Assembly: GCF_001280065.1 (NCBI RefSeq)
Contig: NZ_LGEA01000107.1
Coordinates: forward strand, 1-64,000
Direction: 5' to 3'
Source of the DNA: Streptomyces sp. NRRL B-1140
Lineage (GTDB): Bacteria; Actinomycetota; Actinomycetes; Streptomycetales; Streptomycetaceae
Length of the DNA stretch: 64,000 bases
A program made the translations under genes and the position numbers. The notes below the pieces were generated by a model. The model worked only from the letters and a program-made list of their open reading frames with translations. It had not been told where the DNA came from and searched no databases. Each line of letters begins with the position of its first letter. Position 1 is the stretch's first letter. Shown here in pieces: positions 45,437 through 53,671 of the stretch.

Positions 45437-46020
45437 GCGCCCGGCTGCTCGTGGCGGGCGTCGGCAACATCTTCCTCGCGGACGACGCCTTCGGTCCCGA
45501 GGTGATCCGCGCCCTGGACGCGCGCCCGCTGCCGCCGGAGGTACGGGTGCGGGACTTCGGCATCCGCGGCATGGACCTGGCGTACGAGCTGCTCGACGGC
45601 TACGACACGGCCGTCCTGGTCGACGCGGCCGTACGGGGTCACGAGCCGGGCACGCTGTCGCTGATCGAGCCGGACCCGCCCGGCGGATCCGCCGCGGGCG
45701 CCCCGCCCGAGGCACACGGCATGGACCCGGCGAAGGTCCTCGCCCTGGCCGCCCACCTGGGCGACGAGCCGCTCCCCCGCGTCCTGGTGCTGGCCTGCGA
45801 ACCGGAGCTGCGGGCGCCCGCCGACGAGGACATCGCCCCGGGCGTCAGCGCGACGGTGAAGGAGGCGGTGGGGCGGGCCGTCGAGGCGCTGCACACGATG
45901 GTGCCGGTGCTGCTGACCGACCCCGGGGCCATGCCCCCGTTGAGCCGCCCGGACGAATCCGCCGCCCTGTCGTCGGCCGGGCTGCCGGGCGCGGTGAGCG
46001 GCGGCGCGGAGGATCGCTAG
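45433..46020 (+). CDS. [NiFe]-hydrogenase maturation protease (HyaD/HupD-like)
   Basis: 195 residues. Endopeptidase that trims the C-terminus of the large subunit after nickel insertion. Opening LLVAGVGNIFLADDAFGPEV carries the conserved GVGN and nickel-sensing DD; LVDAAVRG and a His in PEAHGMDP complete the site. GTG 45433 overlaps the hypX stop by four bases. The last 40 residues are a Ser/Pro-rich extension. Confidence 0.88.
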   Translation: MSARLLVAGVGNIFLADDAFGPEVIRALDARPLPPEVRVRDFGIRGMDLAYELLDGYDTAVLVDAAVRGHEPGTLSLIEPDPPGGSAAGAPPEAHGMDPAKVLALAAHLGDEPLPRVLVLACEPELRAPADEDIAPGVSATVKEAVGRAVEALHTMVPVLLTDPGAMPPLSRPDESAALSSAGLPGAVSGGAEDR

Positions 46021-46059
46021 CGGAACGATTCGACTACCGAACCGCGAGGAGCGGCCCTC

Positions 46060-46803
46060 ATGTGCGATTCCGTGGACGAGGTCACCCAGGCCGTCCTGGC
46101 GAAGAACGACTCCCTGGCCGCGGGCCTGCGTGCGGAGCTGGCCCGGCGCGCAGTGAGCGTGGTCAACCTGCTGTCCAGCCCGGGCAGCGGCAAGACGGAG
46201 CTGCTCGGCCGGGTGCTGGCCAGGGCGGTGGAGCGGGGCCTTCCGGTGGCCGCGCTCACCGCCGACCTGGCGACCGAGAACGACGCGGAGCGCCTGGCGC
46301 GTTCGGGAGCCCCGGTGAAGCAGCTGCTGACGGACGGGCTGTGTCATCTGGAGGCGCGGCAGCTGCGCGGCCACGTCGAGAGCTGGCTGCCCGAGGGGGC
46401 CTCGCTGCTCTTCGTGGAGAACGTCGGCAACCTCGTCTGTCCCGCGTCCTACGACCTCGGCGAGCGGCTGCGGATCGTGCTCATGGCGGTGACGGAGGGC
46501 GAGGACAAGCCCCTGAAGTACCCCACCGCGTTCGGATCCGCCCACTTGGTCGTGCTGACGAAGACGGACCTGTCCGGGCCGGCCGGGTTCGACGAGGCCG
46601 CCTTCGAGACGAACGTCCGGCGGGTCAACCCGGGGGTGGAGGTGGTGCGCTCGTGCGCCCGCACCGGCGCCGGCGTCGACACCCTGCTGGAGCGGGTGCT
46701 CGCCGTCCGGGACGGTGCCCCCGTCCACCGGCCGCCCCTGGCTCCCCGGCCGCACACCCACACCCACTCCTCCGAAGGCGCCGAAGCCGGCCTCGTCTCG
46801 TGA
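46060..46803 (+). CDS. hypB: Hydrogenase nickel-incorporation GTPase HypB
   Basis: 247 residues. SIMIBI-class GTPase delivering Ni to the large subunit with HypA. P-loop LLSSPGSGKTELL, metal/switch motif ENVGNLVCPASYDLGE and TKTDL are present. It lacks the N-terminal CxxCGC site of E. coli HypB and instead has a short C-terminal His run (PHTHTHSS) that may bind nickel. A 39-bp gap separates it from the protease gene. Confidence 0.94.
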   Translation: MCDSVDEVTQAVLAKNDSLAAGLRAELARRAVSVVNLLSSPGSGKTELLGRVLARAVERGLPVAALTADLATENDAERLARSGAPVKQLLTDGLCHLEARQLRGHVESWLPEGASLLFVENVGNLVCPASYDLGERLRIVLMAVTEGEDKPLKYPTAFGSAHLVVLTKTDLSGPAGFDEAAFETNVRRVNPGVEVVRSCARTGAGVDTLLERVLAVRDGAPVHRPPLAPRPHTHTHSSEGAEAGLVS

Positions 46804-49112
46804 CGGCGCCCGTCACCAGGGCGGTACGCCGTCGCGTCACCGTGCGCGGCACCGTGCAGGGCGTGGGCTTCCGCCCGTTCGTGCACCGCCTCGCCACCGA
46901 GCTCACCCTGGCGGGTTTCGTGAGTAACACGGCGAGCGGCGTCCTGATCGAGGTGGAGGGCCCGCCGGAGGGCGTCGCCGGCTTCTGCGACCGGCTGGCG
47001 AAGGAACCTCCCCCGCTGGCCACCATCACCGGCGTGGGGTTCGAGGAGCTGCCCGCGACGGGCGCCGACGACACGTTCGGCATCCGCTCCACCGACCGCT
47101 CCCCCGGCAGCACCCTCCTCCCACCCGACACGGCGACCTGCCCGGACTGCCTGCGGGAGCTGGGCGATCCGGCCGATCGCCGGCACCGTCACCCGTTCGT
47201 CACCTGCACCCACTGCGGCCCCCGCTTCACCATCGCCACGGGCATGCCGTACGACCGGGCGGTCACGACCATGAGCGGTTTCCCGATGTGCGCGGCGTGC
47301 TCCCGTGAGTACGGCGATCCCCTCGACCGCCGCTTCCACGCCCAGCCGGTGGCCTGCCCCGACTGCGGCCCCCGGCTCCGCCTGGTGCCCGCCTCCGGGA
47401 GCGGGGTCCGCCCGGCTCGGGACGCCGAAGCCCTGGCATCGGCACGCGCGCTGCTGGCGGCCGGGCGGATCGTCGCCGTCAAGGGGCTCGGGGGCTACCA
47501 CCTGGCCTGCGACGCCGGAGACGCACGCGCCGTCGACACCCTGCGCACCCGCAAGGCACGCGGCGGCAAGCCGTTCGCGGTGATGTGCGCCGACCTCGAC
47601 GAGGTACGGCACGTCGCCCGGCTCTCCTCGTCCGAACGGGCCGCGCTCACCGGCCCCCACCGCCCCATCGTCCTGCTGCGCCGGCACCGAGAGGCGAACG
47701 GCCTCGCGCCCGGCGTCTGCCCCGGCAGCCCGCACCTCGGCGTGATGCTGCCCTACACGCCCGTGCACACCCTGCTGTTCGGCCTGCCCGGTGATCCGCC
47801 CGGCCCACGCGTGCTGGTCATGACCAGTGGCAACCGCTCCGGGGAGCCGATCGTCACGGACGACGACGAGGCGCTGGACCGGCTCGCCGGGCTGGCCGAC
47901 GCCTGGCTCGCCCACGACCGGCCCATCGCCTCCCCCTGCGACGACTCCCTGCTGCGCGTACGCCCCGACGGCACCGAGCAGGTGCTGCGCCGGTCCCGGG
48001 GGTTCGTGCCCCGGCCGCTGCGACTGCCGGTGCCGGTGCGGCCCGCTCTCGCCGTGGGCGGTGACCTGAAGAACGCCCTGTGCCTCGGCGCGGGCGACCA
48101 GGCCTGGTTCGGCCCGCACATCGGCGACATGGGCGACCTGAGCACCCTGGAGGCGGCCCGGCGGGCGGACGCGCACCTGCGGGTCCTCACCGGCGTGAGC
48201 CCCGAGCTGGTCGCCGCCGACCGGCACCCCGGGTACCACTCCACACGGTGGGCCACGCGACTGGCCGGGCGCGCCCCCGTGCTGGTCCAGCACCATCACG
48301 CGCACATCGCCTCCGCCATGGCCGGGCACGGCCTCGACGGCACCACCCCCGTGATCGGCGTCGCCTTCGACGGCACGGGCTACGGCGACGACGGCACCGT
48401 CTGGGGCGGCGAGATCCTGCTCGCCGACTACACCGGCTTCCGCCGCTACGCCCGCCTCTCCCCCGCCCCGCTGCCCGGCGGTGACGCGGGCGTCGCCAAC
48501 CCGTGCCGCCTGGCCCTGGCCCGGCTGTGGGCGGCCGGACTGCCGTGGGACGCGGACCTGCCGTGCGTGAGCGCCTGCGCGGCTCAAGAACGGGAGGTTC
48601 TTCAGCGGCAGTTGACCGGCGGACTGGCCTGCGTGCCGACCTCCAGCATGGGCCGGCTCTTCGACGCCGTGTCGTCGCTCGTGGACGTCTGCCATCGTGC
48701 GGGGTACGAGGCGCAGGCCGCGCTGGAGCTGGAGGCCGCCGCCGCTTCGGCGTGGGACGCCGACCCGTCGGCGTACGCCTTCGCCGGAGATCTCGACCCG
48801 GCACCCGTACTCGCCGCACTGATCACCGACCTGCGGCGCGGCACCCCGGCCGCCGTGCTCGCGGCCCGTTTCCACCGTGCCGTGGCGCGGGCGGTGGCGG
48901 AGATCTGCCGGCGGGCGCGTCGGGACACCGGCCTGGCCACCGTCGCGCTCAGCGGCGGGGTGTTCGCCAACGCGCTGCTGGAGGAGGAGTGCGCGCGGCT
49001 GCTGTCCGACAACGGCTTCGCGGTGCTCCGCCACGGCGAAGTCCCGCCGAACGACGGCGGGCTGGCCCTCGGCCAGCTGGTGGTCGCGGCACACCTACGA
49101 CAGGAGGAGTGA
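46800..49112 (+). CDS. hypF: Carbamoyltransferase HypF
   Basis: 770 residues. Makes the cyanide precursor by transferring carbamoyl from carbamoyl phosphate to HypE. Domains in order: acylphosphatase (VQGVGFRPFVHRLA), zinc fingers (CPDC...CTHCGPRF...CAAC...CPDCGPR), YrdC-like (IVAVKGLGGYHLACDA; TSGNRSGEPI) and Kae1-like with the metal ligands in VQHHHAHIASAMAGHG and AFDGTGYG. GTG 46800 overlaps the hypB stop by four bases. Confidence 0.95.
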   Translation: MTAPVTRAVRRRVTVRGTVQGVGFRPFVHRLATELTLAGFVSNTASGVLIEVEGPPEGVAGFCDRLAKEPPPLATITGVGFEELPATGADDTFGIRSTDRSPGSTLLPPDTATCPDCLRELGDPADRRHRHPFVTCTHCGPRFTIATGMPYDRAVTTMSGFPMCAACSREYGDPLDRRFHAQPVACPDCGPRLRLVPASGSGVRPARDAEALASARALLAAGRIVAVKGLGGYHLACDAGDARAVDTLRTRKARGGKPFAVMCADLDEVRHVARLSSSERAALTGPHRPIVLLRRHREANGLAPGVCPGSPHLGVMLPYTPVHTLLFGLPGDPPGPRVLVMTSGNRSGEPIVTDDDEALDRLAGLADAWLAHDRPIASPCDDSLLRVRPDGTEQVLRRSRGFVPRPLRLPVPVRPALAVGGDLKNALCLGAGDQAWFGPHIGDMGDLSTLEAARRADAHLRVLTGVSPELVAADRHPGYHSTRWATRLAGRAPVLVQHHHAHIASAMAGHGLDGTTPVIGVAFDGTGYGDDGTVWGGEILLADYTGFRRYARLSPAPLPGGDAGVANPCRLALARLWAAGLPWDADLPCVSACAAQEREVLQRQLTGGLACVPTSSMGRLFDAVSSLVDVCHRAGYEAQAALELEAAAASAWDADPSAYAFAGDLDPAPVLAALITDLRRGTPAAVLAARFHRAVARAVAEICRRARRDTGLATVALSGGVFANALLEEECARLLSDNGFAVLRHGEVPPNDGGLALGQLVVAAHLRQEE

Positions 49113-49115
49113 CCC

Positions 49116-49436
49116 ATGTGTTTGGCAGTGCCCGGCAAGGTCGTGTCCATCGACGACAGCGCCGACCCGCTCACCGGACTGATCGACTTCGGCGGCGTGC
49201 AGAAACAGGCGTGCCTGGAGTACGTGTCCGACGTGAAGGTGGGTGAGTACGTCATCGTGCACGTCGGTTTCGCGCTGCAGCGTCTGGATGAGGAGTCGGC
49301 CCTGGCCTCCCTGAAGCTGTTCGAGGAACTGGGGCTGCTGGAGGAGGAGTTCGGGGACGCCTGGGAGCAGGCGGCCAAGGAGGCGGGCGCCGCCGCGGTG
49401 ACGGAGCCCCAGGACAGCGGGAGTGAGGCCCGGTGA
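49116..49436 (+). CDS. hypC: Hydrogenase assembly chaperone HypC
   Basis: 106 residues. Carries the Fe(CN)2CO unit with HypD through its N-terminal Cys. Diagnostic start [13 protein letters not shown], then [18 protein letters not shown]. Slightly longer than usual because of an acidic, Ala-rich tail. Starts 3 bp after hypF. Confidence 0.95.
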   Translation: MCLAVPGKVVSIDDSADPLTGLIDFGGVQKQACLEYVSDVKVGEYVIVHVGFALQRLDEESALASLKLFEELGLLEEEFGDAWEQAAKEAGAAAVTEPQDSGSEAR

Positions 49437-50578
49437 AGTACATCGACGAGTTCAACGACCCCCAGCTGGCCCGGCGTCTGCTGGACGAGATCCGCGCCAC
49501 CGCCACCCGGCCCTGGGCCCTGATGGAGGTGTGCGGCGGCCAGACCCACTCGATCATCCGGCACGGAATCGACCAACTGCTGCCCGAACAGGTTGAGTTG
49601 ATTCACGGTCCCGGTTGCCCGGTGTGTGTCACGCCGCTGGAGGTCATCGACAAGGCGCTGGAGATCGCCGCGCGGCCCGGGGTGATCTTCTGTTCCTTCG
49701 GCGACATGCTGCGGGTGCCGGGCACCGACCGCGACCTGTTCCGGGTCAAGGGCGAGGGCGGCGACGTACGCGTGGTGTACTCGCCGCTGGACGCCCTGGA
49801 GCTGGCCCGCCGCAACCCGGACCGGGAGGTGGTGTTCTTCGCGATCGGCTTCGAGACCACCGCTCCGGCCAACGCGATGGCCGTGCACCAGGCGCGCCGG
49901 CTCGGCCTGTCCAACTTCAGTCTGCTGGTGTCGCATGTACGGGTGCCCCCGGCCGTCGAGGCGATCATGACGGCGCCGGAGTGCCGGGTGCAGGGCTTCC
50001 TGGCCGCCGGGCACGTGTGCAGTGTGATGGGGATGGCCGAGTACCCGGAGCTGGCCGAGCGGTTCAAGGTGCCGATGGTGGTGACCGGCTTCGAGCCGCT
50101 GGACATCCTGGAAGGCATCCGCCGGGCCGTACGCCAGCTGGAGCGCGGTGAGCACCGGGTGGAGAACGCCTACCCGCGGGCCGTGCGCGAGGAGGGCAAC
50201 CCGGCCGCGGTGCGCATGATCGAGGAGGTCTTCGAGGTCACCGACCGCAACTGGCGCGGCATCGGGCGGATCCCGGCCAGCGGCTGGCGGCTGACCGACG
50301 CCTTCCGCGCGTACGACGCGGAGCACCGCTTCGACGTGAGCGGGATCCGTACCGAGGAGCCCGCCGAGTGCCGGGCGGGCGAGGTGCTCCAGGGCCTGAT
50401 CAAGCCGACCGAGTGCGCCGCGTTCGGCACGACCTGCACTCCGCGCACCCCGCTCGGCGCCACCATGGTCTCCAGCGAGGGCGCCTGCGCGGCCTACTAC
50501 CTCTACCGGCGCATGAACGCCCCGGCCCCGCAGTCCGCCGGGGCCGCTCCGCAGGAGGAGGTGACCCCCGTTGCCTGA
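49433..50578 (+). CDS. hypD: Hydrogenase assembly scaffold HypD
   Basis: 381 residues. Fe-S scaffold on which the Fe(CN)2CO centre is built. Signatures [49 protein letters not shown] and AGHVCSVMG, with C-terminal cluster cysteines in [23 protein letters not shown] 49433 overlaps the hypC stop (GTGA). Confidence 0.95.
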   Translation: MKYIDEFNDPQLARRLLDEIRATATRPWALMEVCGGQTHSIIRHGIDQLLPEQVELIHGPGCPVCVTPLEVIDKALEIAARPGVIFCSFGDMLRVPGTDRDLFRVKGEGGDVRVVYSPLDALELARRNPDREVVFFAIGFETTAPANAMAVHQARRLGLSNFSLLVSHVRVPPAVEAIMTAPECRVQGFLAAGHVCSVMGMAEYPELAERFKVPMVVTGFEPLDILEGIRRAVRQLERGEHRVENAYPRAVREEGNPAAVRMIEEVFEVTDRNWRGIGRIPASGWRLTDAFRAYDAEHRFDVSGIRTEEPAECRAGEVLQGLIKPTECAAFGTTCTPRTPLGATMVSSEGACAAYYLYRRMNAPAPQSAGAAPQEEVTPVA

Positions 50579-51641
50579 GCACGTCACCGACGTGGTCGAC
50601 CCGGCCAACTGGACCTGCCCCGCCCCGCTGCGTGACCAAGGGGTCGTCGTGATGGGGCACGGCGGCGGGGGCGCGCTGTCGGCGGAGCTGATGGAGCAGG
50701 TCTTCACCCCCGCCTACGGCAACGCCACCCTGTCCGGTCTCGCCGACTCCGCCGTTCTCGAACTGGGCGGCGCGCGGCTGGCCTTCTCCACCGACTCCTA
50801 CGTGGTCCGGCCGCTGTTCTTCCCCGGCGGCTGTCTGGGCGACCTCGCGGTCAACGGCACCGTCAACGACCTCGCGATGAGCGGCGCGCGGCCCGCGTAC
50901 CTCTCCGCCGCCTTCATCCTGGAGGAGGGCGTGGAGCTGACGGTGGTCGAGCGGATCGCGCGCTCGATGGGGGCGGCCGCCGAGGCCGCCGGGGTCACGA
51001 TCGCCACGGGCGACACCAAGGTGGTGGAGTCGGGGCACGGCGACGGGGTGTACGTCACCACCGCCGGGGTGGGGGTCGTACCCGGCGGAGTGGACATCCG
51101 GCCCCAGCGCGCCCGGCCCGGGGACGCGGTCATCGTCAGCGGGCCGATCGGGCTGCACGGCGTGGCGATCATGAGCGTGCGTGAAGGCCTGGAGTTCGGG
51201 GTGGAGGTCGCCAGCGACACCGCGCCGCTGGCGGATCTCGTGGCGGCCATGCTGGCCGTCACCCCGGACATCCACGTGCTGCGCGACCCCACCAGGGGCG
51301 GCCTGGGCGCGTCCCTCAACGAGATCGCCCGTGCCTCGGGGACCGGGGTCCGGTTGCGGGAACGGGCGATCCCGGTGCCGGACGCGGTGGCGAACGCCTG
51401 CGGGTTCCTCGGGCTCGATCCGCTGTACGTCGCCAACGAGGGACGGCTGGTCGCGTTCGTGCCGCCGGCCCGGGTGGAGGAGGTGCTGGCGGCCATGCGG
51501 GCCCACCCGCAGGGCGCCGGGGCGACGCTGATCGGCGAGTGCGTCGCCGAGCATCCCGGGATGGTGGTGGTCGCCACCGGGCTCGGCGGGACGCGGGTGG
51601 TGGATCTGCCGCTCGGGGAGCAGCTGCCGCGCATCTGCTGA
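50571..51641 (+). CDS. hypE: Hydrogenase maturation protein HypE
   Basis: 356 residues, PurM-like. Dehydrates the carbamoyl group on its C-terminal Cys to thiocyanate. [18 protein letters not shown] near the N-terminus, [22 protein letters not shown], and the essential tail PRIC. TTG 50571 start lies within the end of hypD (8-base overlap). Last gene before the hairpin terminator. Confidence 0.95.
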   Translation: MPEHVTDVVDPANWTCPAPLRDQGVVVMGHGGGGALSAELMEQVFTPAYGNATLSGLADSAVLELGGARLAFSTDSYVVRPLFFPGGCLGDLAVNGTVNDLAMSGARPAYLSAAFILEEGVELTVVERIARSMGAAAEAAGVTIATGDTKVVESGHGDGVYVTTAGVGVVPGGVDIRPQRARPGDAVIVSGPIGLHGVAIMSVREGLEFGVEVASDTAPLADLVAAMLAVTPDIHVLRDPTRGGLGASLNEIARASGTGVRLRERAIPVPDAVANACGFLGLDPLYVANEGRLVAFVPPARVEEVLAAMRAHPQGAGATLIGECVAEHPGMVVVATGLGGTRVVDLPLGEQLPRIC

Positions 51642-51656
51642 GCGACGGACAGAGCC

Positions 51657-51688
51657 AGGGGCCCCGCCGAGCCGTCGGCGGGGCCCCT
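51657..51688. terminator. Bidirectional terminator between hypE and hypA
   Basis: A 14-bp perfect stem (A plus GGGGCCCCGCCGA, 51657-51670) with loop GCCG and complementary arm TCGGCGGGGCCCC plus T (51675-51688). It lies 15 bp after the hypE stop and 7 bp before the hypA stop, so it can end both converging operons. No U-tract, as usual in Streptomyces. Confidence 0.85.
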
Positions 51689-51695
51689 CACCCGT

Positions 51696-52049
51696 TCACT
51701 GTGCCGGTGCCGGCTCGATCCCGGCGATCTCCAGCTCACGGCCGCTGCGCAGGTCGCTGGAGGGCTTCTCGCAGCGCGGGCACCAGAAGAACGGGGGCAG
51801 ACCCACCGCGAACTCCTCGGCGCACGCGCCGCACCAGGCCTGTGCGGGGATCTGCTCGACGACCAGCCGTGCGCCGGCGAGGGAGGTGCCGTCGCGGGCC
51901 ACCTCGAAGGCGAAATCCAGGGCGTCGGGGACGACACCCGCCAGCTCGCCGACCCGGACGGTCACCTTCGAGACGGCGTCCGTCCCGTCCGCCCGGGCCA
52001 GCTCGCCGGCCCGCTCGACGATCGCCGTCGCGATCGACAGTTCGTGCAC
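51696..52049 (-). CDS. hypA: Hydrogenase nickel chaperone HypA
   Basis: 117 residues from a GTG start. N-terminal MHELSIA supplies the Ni-binding Met-His-Glu; two zinc-binding pairs lie in WCGACAEEF and FFWCPRCEK. Works with HypB in nickel insertion. Last gene of the leftward hydrogenase structural operon, separated from the other hyp genes, which lie on the opposite strand. Confidence 0.94.
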   Translation of the reverse strand: MHELSIATAIVERAGELARADGTDAVSKVTVRVGELAGVVPDALDFAFEVARDGTSLAGARLVVEQIPAQAWCGACAEEFAVGLPPFFWCPRCEKPSSDLRSGRELEIAGIEPAPAQ

Positions 52050-52056
52050 GGCCCGC

Positions 52057-52287
52057 TCACGGGTAGCGGTGGCCGGCGCGGAATCCGCCCGCCATCCGCC
52101 AGATCCGCGCCTCGCGCCTCAGGCTGGGCCACTCCCAGCACAGCAGGGCCAGGACCGCGCCGCCCACCAGGACGGCCTCGGTCTTCAGCACCCGCTGCCC
52201 GCTCATCCCGCCCCGCCTGCGCATGACGGTTCTGCGTACTCGTTTCATTGCGGCGACTCCCTGCTCGTTCGCGTCACGGTGTGTCAT
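52057..52287 (-). CDS. Small single-helix protein of the hydrogenase operon
   Basis: 76 residues. Basic N-terminus (MKRVRRTVMRRRGG) followed by one hydrophobic helix (TEAVLVGGAVLALLCWEW) and a charged tail. ATG 52287 overlaps the preceding gene's stop by four bases, supporting translation. An internal ATG (MKRVRR) may be the true start. Function unknown; it may anchor the hydrogenase to the membrane or link it to the quinone pool (inference from position only). Confidence 0.6.
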   Translation of the reverse strand: MTHRDANEQGVAAMKRVRRTVMRRRGGMSGQRVLKTEAVLVGGAVLALLCWEWPSLRREARIWRMAGGFRAGHRYP

Positions 52288-52490
52288 CCCGGCGAGATGT
52301 TCGGCATGGTCTCGGCGAGCGCGTCATGCCGCTTCCAGTGGATCCCGGTGGAGCGGCGCGCGTCGGCGGTGCCGTCCGCGTGGTGCCCCTTCTGCTCGGC
52401 GCGCGGTCCCTTGTTGCCCTGGTGCATCCCGGCGACGTGCCGGGGGGTGTCGGGCTTGGCCTGGGGCCGGCCCACTCTGATGCTGCCCAT
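52284..52490 (-). CDS. Small hydrophilic protein of the hydrogenase operon
   Basis: 68 residues, rich in His, Lys, Arg and Gly (GMHQGNKGPRAEQKGHHADG), no cysteines, no membrane helix. It overlaps the next gene by four bases and lies 42 bp after the DUF5947-like gene. No family recognised from sequence. Likely real because of coupling and conserved-looking composition, but evidence is thin. Confidence 0.5.
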   Translation of the reverse strand: MGSIRVGRPQAKPDTPRHVAGMHQGNKGPRAEQKGHHADGTADARRSTGIHWKRHDALAETMPNISPG

Positions 52491-52532
52491 GGGGTGCTCT
52501 CCTTCCTCGCCTCCGACCTGCGGAGTGCGTGG

Positions 52533-53129
52533 CTATGGCCGCTCGGTGAGGTCCTCGAAGAACTGCCGGACGGCCGGCCAGACCCGGCCGCCGCCGGACA
52601 GGCCGCGCCACTCCCGGCGTACGACGGCGACCATCCGGTAGCAGTCGTCGATCGGCACGATCCAGTGGTGGTCGAGGCCGTGGACGGTGTTCACCAGCAG
52701 GGCCTCCACATCGGGTTCCACGGTCGCGAGCGGTGGACACGTCCCGGCCACCTTCTGCCAGGCCGCGGCGTCCACCTCCCAGCGCATGGCTCCCGCCGGG
52801 CTCGGGCCCTCGGCGGTGACGGTGCCGTCGGCCCGGGGCACGAAGAAGACCAGGCCGACGGGTACGCCCAGCGCGGCCGTGTCCACCTCGGGCAGCCGGA
52901 CCCGGCGCCGGGGCACGAGCCGGTACTGGCTCTCCCCCGCCGCCGCGTCGGCGAACAGCACGGAGCAGGGGCCGCAGGCGCAGCGCACCTCCTCCTGCCC
53001 GGTGTCGTACAGGTGGGCGTGCTCGCCGGCGACCGGCGCGGCGCACAGGTCGCACACTTCCTTCTCGGCGGCCGCGGTGCGGTCGGCCGAGGAGCGGATG
53101 AGGCGGGCCAGTGCGCCGTCGGTGGTCAC
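52533..53129 (-). CDS. DUF5947-like hydrogenase-associated protein
   Basis: 198 residues from GTG 53129, which overlaps the NifU-like stop by four bases. N-terminal cysteine motif CDLCAAP, then VRCACGPCSVLF, likely binds Zn or an Fe-S cluster; the rest is alpha/beta (VGLVFFVPRADGTVTAEGPS; CYRMVAVVRREWRGLSGG). Reminiscent of DUF5947 proteins found with actinobacterial hydrogenases. Role unknown; an electron-transfer or assembly part is plausible. Confidence 0.65.
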   Translation of the reverse strand: MTTDGALARLIRSSADRTAAAEKEVCDLCAAPVAGEHAHLYDTGQEEVRCACGPCSVLFADAAAGESQYRLVPRRRVRLPEVDTAALGVPVGLVFFVPRADGTVTAEGPSPAGAMRWEVDAAAWQKVAGTCPPLATVEPDVEALLVNTVHGLDHHWIVPIDDCYRMVAVVRREWRGLSGGGRVWPAVRQFFEDLTERP

Positions 53130-53671
53130 GGTGCGCCCCGGTGCGTCAGCGTGGTCAGGGGGACGAAGGCGGGGGGCGTCTCGGTCAAGGACTCCACCGC
53201 CGTCAGCTCGGGGGCCGCGGCGAGGACCGCCGCGCGGACCACGTCGGTGACCTCCGATCCCCCGCTGCCGCAGCCGGATCCGCATCCGCCCTTCGTCAGA
53301 CGGACCCGGGCGACCTGCCCTTCGACCCCGGCCCACTCCACGTCGCCGCCGCGTTCCTGCACGGCGGGCCGCAGCCGTTCGACCGCGCGGGCCGCCCGGC
53401 GTTCGGCGGGCTCGGGGTGGATGTCGTGCAGCACCATGAGGTGCCCGAGCAGCTCGTCGTCGGCGAGCCGCTCGGCCAGTGCCTCGTCGGCCTGGTCCAG
53501 GACGCGGGCCAGGGCCTCGCCGTAGACCTCGGTCAGCAGGGCCACCGCCTCGGTCGCGGAGCGGGTCGTCGGGCCGGCGACGGCCTCGAGGCTTTCCAGC
53601 GCCTGGTCGAGCCGGGCGAGCCGGGCCTCGACGTCCGGGTCGGCCAGCCGTGCGCCGGCGGCCTCAGCCAT
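53126..53671 (-). CDS. NifU-like domain protein of the hydrogenase operon
   Basis: 181 residues. C-terminal half resembles NifU/NFU domains (AVERLRPAVQERGGDVEWAG) followed by a Gly/Cys loop GGCGSGCGSGG in place of the usual CxxC. The N-terminal half is helical. Overlaps the large-subunit stop by eight bases. Probably donates or carries Fe-S clusters for the small subunit, or transfers electrons. Confidence 0.7.
   Translation of the reverse strand: MAEAAGARLADPDVEARLARLDQALESLEAVAGPTTRSATEAVALLTEVYGEALARVLDQADEALAERLADDELLGHLMVLHDIHPEPAERRAARAVERLRPAVQERGGDVEWAGVEGQVARVRLTKGGCGSGCGSGGSEVTDVVRAAVLAAAPELTAVESLTETPPAFVPLTTLTHRGAP

Noticed and set aside
46449..49094. 881-codon open frame antisense to hypF
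   Set aside because: Mirror of a strongly conserved gene; no recognisable domain.
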